The notes beneath the pieces were generated by a model that made no database searches, was not told the DNA's origin, and saw nothing but the letters and a program-made list of their open reading frames with translations. This document shows, piece after piece, positions 18,241-29,400 of a stretch of 64,000 nucleotides of DNA. The DNA comes from Haliclystus octoradiatus (Eukaryota > Cnidaria > Staurozoa > Stauromedusae > Haliclystidae), in assembly GCA_916610825.1 (NCBI GenBank), contig OU744448.1, positions 14,755,936 to 14,819,935 of the forward strand, read 5' to 3'. How positions within the stretch are numbered: position 1 is the first letter of the stretch; the number at the start of each line of letters is the position of its first letter. The position numbers and the translations under genes were made by a program.

Positions 18241-19067
18241 TTAATCTTGCATAATTATGTGACATCAACCTTATTCTGATACGAGAAACCAAGCAATTCA
18301 CACAGACCCTATTCTTTCGTGAATGAATCGTGAAGGTGTGTCTGTAACTTGCAGCGTGCGTACATGCTGCATACTTTTACAGGAAATACGTCATAATTTA
18401 TCATCTTTTTGTATTACGATTTTTAGCGTCTCGATGTTACGAAAAAAATTCTGGCTTGGATAAATTTTACAGTCGGTGTCATGTCGTAAATGTAGGGGAC
18501 TTCATTCCAAACTTGATTAATTTGTTAATATTCTGATTTATTAAACATTCCTACTTTGACCGTTAAATAATGATATTAATGACAGCTATGACGTTTTATG
18601 ATATTACCATTTTATATAAAGTATTAAACATATATATACCAATCTCAAATCAAAATTGAAAACTTATTTTTAGTAATTTCAAGGCAATGTATGTATCACA
18701 TTGATGATATTGATACAGAATTCAATAAACATTTCAGAGCTTTCTAACCCCTACAAAGAATTGCATTTTCGTGTGATGGCTTTCCTGTCAAATCAAGTTT
18801 AATAATTCATGGAAAATTCTTAGTTCTCCCATACCACAGCAGCAAAGATTAATGAGAGGCAGCGCATGAGTAGGCTACTAAGATCCAATTTTACAGCATG
18901 TGCTTCGACGATGTCGGTACTATTTCTGATTTTTCAAAGTTTTAAATACAGTTTGCAGAATTAATCTTACCGATCTGGTTTCGTATTTATACTTTTGCTA
19001 TTATTTATTTAAATCAATTTGATCTAAAGTATTTTATATGTATTTTTGGCTGATTTTATCGTTGGAA
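18241..19067. other. Intergenic stretch between two divergent candidate genes
   Basis: No credible open frame. At 18820-18890 there is a copy of a dispersed repeat with TCTCCCATACCACAGCAGC and AAAGATTAATGAGAGGCAGC, which recurs inverted at 23919-24255. The rest is AT-rich with nothing recognised. Confidence 0.5.
18820..18890. repeat. Copy of the CATACCACAGCAGCAAAGATT repeat
   Basis: The same 65-70 bases occur in the opposite orientation at 24180-24255 (ending in TGCTGCTGTTATGGTATG), and a shorter version at 23919-23950. This marks a dispersed element of unknown class. Confidence 0.6.
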
Positions 19068-20714
19068 ATGTCCAAGGAAAACAATGACGTTGTGGATTTT
19101 TGGATGTCATAATGGCTTTCACGACCTATACGAAACAGAGATAACGGAAGATTCTGGGGAAGGCTGTTCGCGTGATAGCCAATTTATTCCTCAATATTAT
19201 AACACAGCACCACAATCATTACCAGACCAAATTAAGTCTGTAATGACTTTGCTGAATAGTTTATTGCCGGTTGTGGATTCTTTGCATGAGAATGCCGATA
19301 GCAACCGTGCTCGTGTTCAACATCATTCTGATGATGAGAACATTACTGGAGGACTGAAGGTCCAAAAAAGAAAGTCCAGGTAATATTTCATTACCAGTAC
19401 AAGTTAAGTCTGTAATGACTTTGCTGAATAATTTATTGCCGGTTGTGGATTCTTTGGGTGAGAATGCCCATAGCAACCGTGCCAGTGTTCAACAACATTC
19501 TGATGATGAGAACATTACTGGAGGACTGAAGGTCCAAAAAAGAAAGTCCAGGTAATATTTCATTACCAGTACAAGTTAAGTCTGTAATGACTTTGCTGAA
19601 TAATTTATTGCCGGTTGTGGATTCTTTGGGTGAGAATGCCCATAGCAACCGTGCCAGTGTTCAACAACATTCTGATGATGAGAACATTACTGAAGGACCG
19701 AAGGTCCAAAAAGAAAGTCCAGGTAATATTTCATTACCAGTACAAGGTAAGTCTGTAATGACTTTGCTGTCAAATAATTTATTGCCGGTTATGGATTCTT
19801 TGTATGACAATGCCCATAGCAACCGTGCCCATGTTCAACATCATTCTGATGATGAGAACATTACTGGAGGACCGAAGGTCAAAAAAGAAAGTCCAGGTAA
19901 TATTTCATTACCAGTATAAGTTAAGTCTGTAATGACTTTGCTGAATAATTTATTATCGGTTGTGGATTCTTTGGGTGAGAATGCCCATAGCAACCGTGCC
20001 CATGTTCAACATCATTCTCATTCTGATGATAAGAACATTACTGGAGGACAGAAGGTCCAAAAGAGAAGAGAAAGAAGAACAGTCAACCAATGCTGATGAT
20101 TCCTTCACAAAAATTTCAGGTAATAATACATTACCAGTACAAGTTAAGTATGTCATCATCATTCTGATGATGAGAACAATACTAGTGGACAGAAGGTCCA
20201 TAAAAGAAGAAAGGTCAACTAATGCTGATGATTCCTTCACAAAAGTCTCAGGTAATATTTCATTACCAGTAACAGGTAAGTCTGTAATGACTTTGCTGAA
20301 TAATTTATTGCCGGTTGCCAATAGCAACCGTGCTCGAGTTTCATCATGCTGATGATGAGAACATAACCGGAGGACAGATAAGGTCCAAAATAAAAGAAAG
20401 AGAAGAAGGGTCAACTAATGCTGAAAATGATTCCTTGTACACAGAAATTTCAGGTAATATTTCATTACCCGGACAACGTGAGTCTTCAATGACTGTGCTA
20501 AATAATGTTTGCCAGTTGTATTGATTCTTTGCGTGAGAATCCGTTCAACACGTAAAAGCTTGTTGTATAATGTCAAATATCTCGAAATAAATGCATTTTG
20601 GCCGACAAAGGTACAGGAACCTAGCCAAATATTATCACAATCAATTAACGAGGTAAGAAATTTACTTCCTCGTGTTACAAGGGATCAGATTATTGAAAGT
20701 CTAAATTACATCTG
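19068..20714 (+). pseudogene. Tandem-repeat gene or pseudogene, 57-residue units
   Basis: Repeat units begin at 19233, 19405, 19577, 19748, 19922 and 20277, with a partial unit near 20143. The period is 171-174 bp. The 171-bp version codes in frame for 57 residues: SVMTLLNNLLPVVDSL, then ENAHSNRA, HSDDENIT, and KESPGNISLPVQGK. Several units differ by single-base length changes in the AAAAAG run before AAAGTCC, which break the frame, so the longest open stretches cover only one to two units. Upstream, a short frame MSKENNDVVDFWMS (ATG at 19068) is offset by one base from HNGFHDLYETEITEDSGEG. Downstream, INEVRNLLPRVTRDQIIESL ends at a stop at 20713-20715. I do not recognise the family. Either a decaying gene, or a gene whose exons are spliced so as to avoid the shifts. 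It faces away from the minus-strand gene at 17436-18240. Confidence 0.5.
19233..20480 (+). repeat. Tandem array of 171/172-bp units joined by an 18-nt GT...AG cassette
   Basis: Successive units are separated by CAG-GTAATATTTCATTACCAG. The cassette begins GT, ends AG, and contains the inverted repeat GGTAAT/ATTACC. The first three intervals are 172, 172 and 171 bp, later ones are more irregular, and the last units are degenerate. Confidence 0.85.
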
Positions 20715-20977
20715 ACTATACGATATTGAACTTGTGTCAAGGCACATAATTGAATTTTTACCTACTTGACTATGTGTGTCTGGATTATAATAGACAAGTA
20801 CAACTGAATGCTACACAACAGGAGAAAACCTCCTATCTGAATTTCTATATTTGGGGATTTTGCAAACCATACAGGAAAAGTAACCTGTATTTTGAATGGT
20901 TTTCTGTATAAATGGTGATGATAATGATGATGATGATCTCATCTACATTTCTATGACCAGAAAGGGTGGAACACACC

Positions 20978-22417
20978 CAGGGTCCGACAAAAGAATTTAC
21001 CTTCCGGGAACCTGAGTTTTTTCTCAAATTTCTTCGGAAAATTTTTCCCGGAAATAGCGTTTATAGTCATTTTTGCGTAAATTTTTCAACTTGTTTCAAA
21101 AGCCCGTCTCAGAGTCATAGGTATGGAAATTTTCATAAATATATAGCTTATCTTTATACCTATAAATGCGAAAGTATGCCTGTGCTCCATGGTAATGTTT
21201 TCTGCTGTATTCTCAGTCGGTTTTCAAGTAAGATATAATAATAAGTATGTTACGTATCATTGGAATCGCTGTTTTTCAGTTGTAGTTTGGATGGGCTTCA
21301 ATTTTGTTATTACCCCCTTCTGATTGGTATAACTAAAGAAATATACTGTTTGAAATGCATTACAACTGATCAAACTTTGTTGTTTGTCAAGTTCCAAGAA
21401 CACATCTTTAATCAGCAAATTATAGTTTACAACGGAAAGATAATTATAAAACTGTGATCGTAATAGCCGAAATATCTCATCGTTAACAAAGACTTTACAA
21501 AGAGTCTGCTGAAGACTTTTACTTAACACGTACTCCGTACTTTCATTTGATTCTATCTCGATACAATCATACGCAAACGCAATTATCGAACTGTTCAAAA
21601 TATGTTCGATGCTCGAAGTTGAAGCCAACGCAAATAGTTGTGAATATTAAATCGCTAATCGACTCCACTGCAGACAACATCAGTCGTGAATTGCCGAATA
21701 TCCTGCTACACAGACATGTTCATGTTCTCAAACTGTAGACACTATGAGCATGATTAGACTTCATTTTGTTTCGAAACAAAACTAGACATGTATATATAAA
21801 GTTACCGAAATACTTGAATAATGTTTAATGGAAATTCCAATTCAAATATTCAAGAATAATAATTTAATGTAGGCCTACAGACAACGAAAGCCGTGAAGAT
21901 GCCGAAGTTAGAGAAGCCACGTCAACTCAAAGACAAATACGATAGATAAACAAATGTAACCACGATTTTCAAACTGAACGCAGAATAATTTTGTTAGTTT
22001 GCTCGCGATGATTGTGAAGGCGAGAGGGAATAAAATACTTCTGCGTTTACGAGTTTGCGAGATCACATCAATTAATCATTCATTCAATTCGAATGTTGTG
22101 ACGCCTGACGTACTTCACACATTGTTATGAAACAAAGCGAGTGTGTAATGAGACACTTACGTTGAAAATTGAACTGTTTATTATGTTGATGAATAAATAG
22201 ACATGGTTATATTAAATATAAAGCATGTAAATATTAATTCTTATTAAATAAATTATATTAATTTGAAAACTTCGGATAACTGACGAAATCTTCCAACCTT
22301 CCGAATTTAATTTACAAAACTTGAACGGGAAAAGTTTAAATTCTTCGGAATTCTTCGGAATTTGCCCAAACCTTCCGGGAACCTGGTTCCCAGGTTCCCG
22401 GACTTTGTCGGACCCTG
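20978..22417. mobile_element. Non-autonomous hAT-type DNA transposon, 1440 bp
   Basis: The ends are inverted repeats: CAGGGTCCGACAAAAG at the left, and CTTTGTCGGACCCTG at the right. Both sides carry the perfect 8-bp direct repeat AACACACC (20970-20977 and 22418-22425). An 8-bp duplication with CAGGG-type ends is the hAT signature. Subterminal CTTCCGGGAACC motifs are also inverted. The 123-codon minus-strand frame at 21257-21628 does not resemble a hAT transposase (no RW or dimerisation-domain motifs seen), so the element is non-autonomous. Confidence 0.9.
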
Positions 22418-22425
22418 AACACACC

Positions 22426-23918
22426 ATAATATTCACGCATCCCAATCATTGGAATCCATTTATTTGCTATGTCCAGTTTTTGAAATGGATGATATAGATA
22501 GTTGCATCATAAATTTCTCAAGCTTTGCTACTAACTACTAATTAGCAGGCCATCAATCTCAAAGATACATATTACTATATCCAATGTGATCTGTGATCAA
22601 AAATATCTGAAGTTTTATTGGCAATGCTCATTATTCCAATTTGTATGCCTCTCATGGACCACGCATAAGTTTTATGCTCAGCATGCCCTTGAAAATCATA
22701 TGTTATCCCTTCGATTCGATAATCATCCAAACTACCTGTAACGATACTATCATTTTTCCTTGGTTTGGAGTAGTCCTACGAATCATTTTTATGGTAGAGG
22801 TGTCCTAAAGAGAGAGGTCGCCTACCCTTAGAGATGACATAATAGAAATTATATGCACTCATGAGTTTACCAAAATGGCAAAATATATTGTATGTAGGGC
22901 TGGCGAACGCAAATTTTCTGAATAAAAAAAGAAAAATATTGCAAAATTCCATCAAGTGACCCAAGGGCGTATATAATTGGCTTTTTTGCGTTGGGAAATA
23001 CAATTTGATACGAAGTATCACTAGCCTGTGTGTGCCGTGACTCTCAGGTTCTTGGAGCAGAACAATAGGTGGAGGCGCTTTTCTATTCTTAGATCTTAGT
23101 AAAATTAACTAATTGATTATAATACTAATAACCGGTCAATATGCTGATTGTGCTATCTCGGCAGACTGTTGTGATTTGTGGTGAGAAAACCTACGTCAAC
23201 TGGTAAACAAATTTGTGAATTTTGCTTATATATATCAGCATACCAGGTACATCCTTCGCTGCCACGTTATCAGTGCATATATGTTACCATGGTTTAGCAA
23301 TATCAAGGACATTCATTTTCTCATGATAATATGACTTTACAGCAATAATTGATAAATTAACCATTGCTAATACAGCATGAGTATTAGCTCGAAGAATACA
23401 AACTCTATACTCGCTCCATCTTACTCATATACAAAACTGGTTAAATAAGTTACTCATTATTTCGCTTTCCATATTTAGTCATTTGAATATTCTGCTCCTG
23501 GCAAAAAACAATCTGTAATGGAAATAGAGGGATTTCTATAGAATGCAAAATGGTGCAGTTATACTGTACTTACTTGTCGCATATCTCAATACATAACATA
23601 CATTGACCGGGAAATTAAACATGCAATCGCTCGAAAAGAAGGCAGATAAAATACGCTAATGCTATTACCAATTCATTGATATATGCAATGCATGCATGTA
23701 TATATTAACTAGATGTGTATCTTCTAGCGTTTACCTTTACGGTATATAATCGATATGACACTGTATAATATTGTCAGGCGTCAGTATTATGTTAATTAAC
23801 ACGTTTCAATTCAGTACTGGATATTAGTATGATCTTGTTCGCATCATCATATTTTATTCATATTTATTGTCTTTTTGGATGGTTACTCTTGGTACTAGAT
23901 GTCTTTGAAATCTCATTA
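22426..23918. other. Repeat-poor stretch without an identified gene
   Basis: AT-rich sequence between repeats. The open frames here (for example 22776-23021 minus) have no family motifs and no supporting splice context. Nothing else recognised. Confidence 0.5.
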
Positions 23919-24261
23919 ATCTTTGCTGCTGTGGTATGGGAGAATTGAGCATTAAACGAGACTTACCTTAAGGTGAAGTTTGATGTAGATTCTCCCATAC
24001 CACAACAGCAGCAAAGATTCCCACCCGTGTAATGAATTGATTCTAATTCTTACCCATCCCCTGGGTGCACAGGAGAAAAAGTACCAGTAATGGTAATTGG
24101 TATACACGTTAACAATTTTTATTTTAAAAAACTTGTTAACTGCATGGCTACATAGACTAGACACAATCACATCAATGGATGGACAGCTTTGAATATTGGA
24201 TCTTAGTACGCATGCGCTGCCTCTCATTAATCTTTGCTGCTGTTATGGTATGGGGGAATTA
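23919..24261. repeat. Foldback repeat around TCTTTGCTGCTG...GGTATGGGAGAAT
   Basis: TTTGCTGCTGTGGTATGGGA at about 23927-23946 is inverted about 45 bases later (TTCTCCCATACCACAACAGC) and appears again at 24230-24255. The motif AAGGTGAAGTTTGATGTAG at about 23970 recurs inverted at 25292-25312, on the far side of the 1-kb element inserted at 24262. This indicates the repeat was split by that insertion. Confidence 0.6.
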
Positions 24262-25280
24262 GCCTCACTCCATCACGGCCCTCATTTCTGCGCGGCGCTC
24301 CAGTGAGGGCCTAATAAAATTTAAGGTTAAAAAGTGTGCCAGAAACCAAAAATATGGTGTGCCCAATCACAGCGCACCTTTGTATCACGTGAAGTTTTAT
24401 CGAGCGCTGGTTGGTGAATAAAACACTAAAAATGTAAACAAACTTGCTTGAATCATTTTCAAAGTTTATATTTCGATCGTTTATTCTGTCATATGGTCAA
24501 TTTCTAATTATATAATAACGGAGAAATGGAATTTTGAATCAGAGTAATGCGGTATGTTGGAGAATCGATCTTTAATTTTGAATATTTCTTTGATTTTGAT
24601 TATTTAAATCATGATTCAAAACGACGGAAGTGCTTACAATTTTCCAACGATGGCCATCGCTCCATCAAAACATGATGTTTTCTCCTTTTATTTTGTATTC
24701 TACGCCCATAAAAGGCCTTCATAATGTTCATGCAGTCCTTCGAGATAATGTGATCTATTATTTATAATTCTGTTGCTCCAATTTGATCCAAAATAATACC
24801 GCAAACTTGACGCTTTTAGCTTTCTTCGACAGTTTGTTTACAAAATGTTGAAATTCAAAATAGCTGAATTCAGCAAATTTCAATTTCTGTTCACAACCCG
24901 TTGTATTGTTCTTCGATGGGCCGACCAACCAACACCTGGCTGTAAATCACATGACACCAAGATGCGCTGTGATTGGGCACACCATATTTTTGGTTTCTGG
25001 GCAACTTTTTAACCTTAAAGGGGCAAAATTGACCGGCGACCGCTGCGAGATCAATTTGAATTTATGCTTAGCGTAATTCAACCGTCTCGCTTTGAAACTA
25101 TTGTTATACGCTAGCCTAATTTGTAATAAATTCATGTCAACAATGAACATTGTGTTATAAACAATAAACATGCACGTGATCCTAAGTGCGTAGCGCTTGC
25201 CGGTCATTTTTGCTCCTTTAAATTTTATTAGGCCCTCACTGGAGCGCCTCGCGGAAATGAGGGCCGTGATGGAGTGAGGC
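24262..25280. mobile_element. TA-flanked foldback element with long inverted repeats, 1.0 kb
   Basis: The ends GCCTCACTCCATCACGGCC (left) and GGCCGTGATGGAGTGAGGC (right) are flanked by TA on both sides. The inverted repeats run for at least 130 bases, interrupted on the right arm by the TTAA-flanked insertion at 25019-25217. No transposase. The right part of a second copy lies at 29822-30323. Confidence 0.85.
25019..25217. mobile_element. TTAA-flanked MITE nested in the TA-flanked element, 199 bp
   Basis: Ends AGGGGCAAAATTGACCGGC and GCCGGTCATTTTTGCTCCT are inverted repeats, with TTAA immediately outside on both sides (25015-25018 and 25218-25221). Removing it restores the match between the two arms of the host element. 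TTAA duplication is known for piggyBac and a few other groups; the class cannot be fixed without a transposase. Confidence 0.85.
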
Positions 25281-25282
25281 TA

Positions 25283-26446
25283 TGGGAGAATCTACATCAA
25301 ACTTCACCTTGAGGTGTTTAATGTTCAATTATACAGCTTTACTTTTTAACATCGACACGCTAAAATTCGTAAGCAAAGGTCGTAGTCAAAAAGGTGATAA
25401 ATTATGGCGTATTTCCTGTAAACGCACGCAACACGCACACAAGTCACAGACACCAGAGCCGCGGTCTGTAACGCAGGATAGTTGTCTTACTGCGGTCGTG
25501 CTGTTGTATCATAGAGCTCTGACTAAAGGCCATAGCAGCCCTTAGCATTTCTCCCTGTAATGTCAGCAGGCACAAACTACTATTATTATAATAAAGAGTA
25601 CAGCTATAATATGAAATCTGTCGTTATTCAACCTGGCACAATAGTGATAAGCTAGGGAAAACATCAGGAAGAGAGTCATCTCATAAGAGACTTCTTTAAA
25701 TAAACTTACACAATTTGAGTCAATTTCTTTCACAATGCGGTGTCGTAGATACTAGATCTATTTCTACCAGTCTCAAAAATCATGCCACTAATCCAAAATA
25801 TTAAAAGTATCAACAGTGTCGCCTTTTACACATAGCTAAGATAAAGTCAGCTCGCAGTTTGAAATGAAATAGCAAGAAGATAGACCTGTTCAACATGCCC
25901 CTGTACTTCACTTTACCTGCGGCCGCTTCGTATAGTGGGCTTGTGGAGCTGGGCGAGGGCAAGTGTCTACCAATTTGGCTGCCCCATGAGTGCCACACGT
26001 GACGTGACGTAATGGCGTTTTAGAAAGGGTTAATAATTTGCGACTTTAAATGCAAATTATTGATTTTCACGGCGCCACCTCGATTATTCTTGATTTTCAG
26101 TATGTTGTTAAGTGTTAAATTCTGTTCTACAATCTGTAAAAAAAGCTTGTGTTGCAATTTGTCCTGGGTTCCGTGTACTGTTGTTTCGAAATAGACTACT
26201 AGGGGAACACCCAAGGCTGTCTACACTGAACCTGTTAAACGTGTTAAACCGGCTGGTCTACATCTTAACGGCGCTGTAGGCCTGTCCTGGACATTCTATT
26301 GGTTGACATTGTCAATACTCATCACTCATTGGATAATTGTCTGCTCCGCCCATGTTCTGCCATGGTCCAGTCCAGCCTTTCCAATTGATCCTGAGAAACC
26401 AGAATCAGTTTTTTAGAGTTGTGTGCAAGAGCAAAGCGAAGACAGT
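25283..26446. other. Region upstream of GNMT, likely promoter at its right end
   Basis: No gene supported. Possible control sites, from motif only: TGACGTGACGTAA (CRE/ATF-like) at about 25999-26011, inverted CCAAT boxes (ATTGG) near 26299 and 26332, and a CCGCCC-type stretch near 26346. The GNMT ATG follows at 26447. At 26200-26290 GTGTTAAACCGGCTGG-like bases resemble dispersed repeats and may not be regulatory. Confidence 0.4.
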
Positions 26447-29400
26447 ATGGCATCTAAAATTGATAGTGTTTTTCGTACCCGATCACTTGGTGTTGCTGCT
26501 AGGGGTATTCCTGATCAATATGCTGACGGTAAGGCTGCCCGTGTTTGGCACAAATATATTGGCGATCAACAACAGAGAACAGGATATTACCAAGAAAAAT
26601 TGCTAAATTTACTCAAGAATCATGGCGTGAATAAGGTTTTTGACGTCGCTTGTGGAACAGGGTAAGGATATATGTTAACTTTAACTGTATCGTCTGTATG
26701 TCAACATTTGCCTTTCTCCAAATTTGAGCCAGCTTCAGCCTGCAGCCTGCGGCCTGTAACGTGTATCGAAGTATGCGCACTTTTGTAAGAAATAGAACGC
26801 GAAGCGAAGTGCAGTAGTCTTCTCGTATTTCTGCCAGAGCTGAGTGCAGGATAATAGATATGTCAGATAAAGCATCACTAGAAGATTTGGTTAGGAAAGC
26901 GGTACTGATCAAAGGGGGTATGTCTCTGATGTACTTTTTCCGTCTCAAGTGGCTTGGATGGTGCACGCGATTTCTCACGTATATCAAGTAAATACGTCCA
27001 GTTATCGATTTAATATACATTTTTGACTCATGCTGTAGTGCCTTGAAGCTTTTAATAGTTATATTACCACCGCAAAAATTTAGCTGTACTACCGTCTAAA
27101 AACATATCATCTATAAATGCAGAATAGAACTATCCTACTATATCTTTAATTCTTTATGGAAAAATACTTATATTCTGTTCGATGGCAGTATTTTAATACC
27201 TTATATAGCACAGTACAGAAATCTAAATAATTAGTCTGAACGGCCCAGAGTCAAATACATACAGAAGCGGATGAATAGGCATAAAAGACGATAGTTTCAT
27301 TGTAAGGCTGCGTTTACACGACACGTGGATTTACGAAACCCGGGTGAATTTTAGTCTGGATCGCCCTCGCGTCTCACGTAAACAGGAAACCCGAAAGGAA
27401 ATAAGTCCGCTTAGCGACTCTATCATAGCCTGCTCGCAGACTCACTGTCAAAATGTAAACTTGGTAAACAGTAGAGTCTGCTAACTCGAGGACAAAAGCT
27501 TGCCTTTGCTGAATCAGCACGGGGCGTGGAAATTGGCTGCCTCGCTTTCGAATGCTTGGCCACGAAAGTCAAGCCCAGAAAAAGAAAAAGACCAACGACT
27601 CCAATCATATTATTATTAATTTACTTGAAACTCATTTACTGCAAGTATTTCACAATTAATTTTAGGGAAGATATCTAGTTTTCAATAAATCTGAATTTCG
27701 ACTTTAACATCAGTAATGATCAAATGGTCTACTGCATTAATTCATGCTTCATCGGAATTAAACTCGAGCCGCTACGAATTTAAATTAGCCGCCTGATAGA
27801 CTTATTTTGGCGAACGAACAAAGCAAATATAGAGTAATCATAATGAAAATAAGAAGACGACGAAAAACAATGGCTCAACAATAGCTTCCTTTCTATAGCC
27901 ATTAAATACTGCGGCTGAACTAAAGTGTTTGTTGTTTGTTGAATTAATTTTCCTTGCCATGTTGTTTCCGTGTCCCGCCTCTCCGCTTGTAATAGCTTTG
28001 AATAAAAACGCTGTCCAAATCATACATTTACGAGACTAATCAGAGATAAAACTAAAAATAATTGATGCAATTACGACAGTTAATGGCTCCAACACGTCTT
28101 GGAAATGATATTAATCCTCAATTCTTGGCATTGAAGTTTATCGCAAATGTTCCAAACGATTTCGAAAGGCATGAAGTTTTCTGAAAAATGACAAGGAAGG
28201 GAAGTTATTGCAGCCTAGCCCACCAAGCCTCTCTTTGAAATACTCTTTGCTGACTCGTCGCCAGAAAATCTTGGCGTCGAATCACAGCCCTTGTAGGACA
28301 ATAGTTTTTACACCTTTCCACGCCCCGCGCTGATTCAGCAAAGGCAAGCTTTTGACCTCGAGTTAGCTAGCCTGCGCGCAGACCAAATATTTTTTTTATG
28401 ATTAGTAGGGTCTGTGTAATATGGACAGAAAGCTTGCGCTGGGCAGAAGTTGGAGGGAGTGGCGGAAAGTCATTACACTTTAACTCCTGCTGTTCAGCGT
28501 TCAACTACAGACGGCGTCACAAACAGCATTTCTGCAAGTCCGATTTTCGTAAATAACAAAACTTTTCACAACCAAAATTAACACTTATTATTTACGAAAT
28601 AAGATGAGTTGATTCATAACCACGTTCAAATGATTAATACTAACTTAATACAACATACTATTTCTGTTCAGTGTGAAGTGATCTAAGTTGTCCAATGTTT
28701 TTAATGCATTTGTTTTTGACAAAGAAACTCGAAAATTGACATTGGTAATAAATCGTTGATGAGAATTAGTCTTTCGTAAAGAAATATTTTTGTGATCCAT
28801 TGCCATGGCGCAGCAAAAAAGATCCAGAGATTAAATCGTTCTATATCTAATAAAATGATTTGTTCTTTCGATATTACCCATGACAAATTGGCTTTTACGA
28901 CGAACACAAACACAATCCAAATGAATTTCAGTGTCTTTGTTGGCCGAAGCTGCATGCAAAATGATTTTATCGAAGAAGAACGACGTTTTATTATTCGGCT
29001 TGCGTGTAGCATACTTGAAAAGGAATTCGTCAATAACTTATTTTTATCAACCAATCATGTTCTGGTTCTAGTTTTGGAGAACTCGCTAGCAATTGGCTGA
29101 TGAACAATAGACAAACAATAGATTTCTCACGTTTCTGCCACTCCCCCTAATTCAGTCCAGCGCAAGCTTTCTGTCGATATTACGCAGACCCTACTAATCA
29201 TAAAAAAAAGATTTGGGTCTGCACGCAGGCTACGAGTTAGCAGACTCTACTGTTTACCAAGTTTACATTTTCACAGTGAGTCTGCGAGCAGGCTACTCTA
29301 TCAGGACTTTTGAAAGTAAGGCTACGTTTACACAAGAGCAAAAACCCAGGTTTTCAAAAGTCTCTCAAATGTCCACTTTCAAAAAGTTCAGACAGGGTAT

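Noticed and set aside
21257-21628. 123-codon minus-strand frame as a transposase
   Set aside because: It lies inside the hAT-like element but lacks recognisable hAT motifs and has low-complexity composition; at best interior cargo.
28701-29100. Overlapping frames of 117 and 102 codons on opposite strands
   Set aside because: Interior of the nested foldback element; no splice context, family motif or codon bias.
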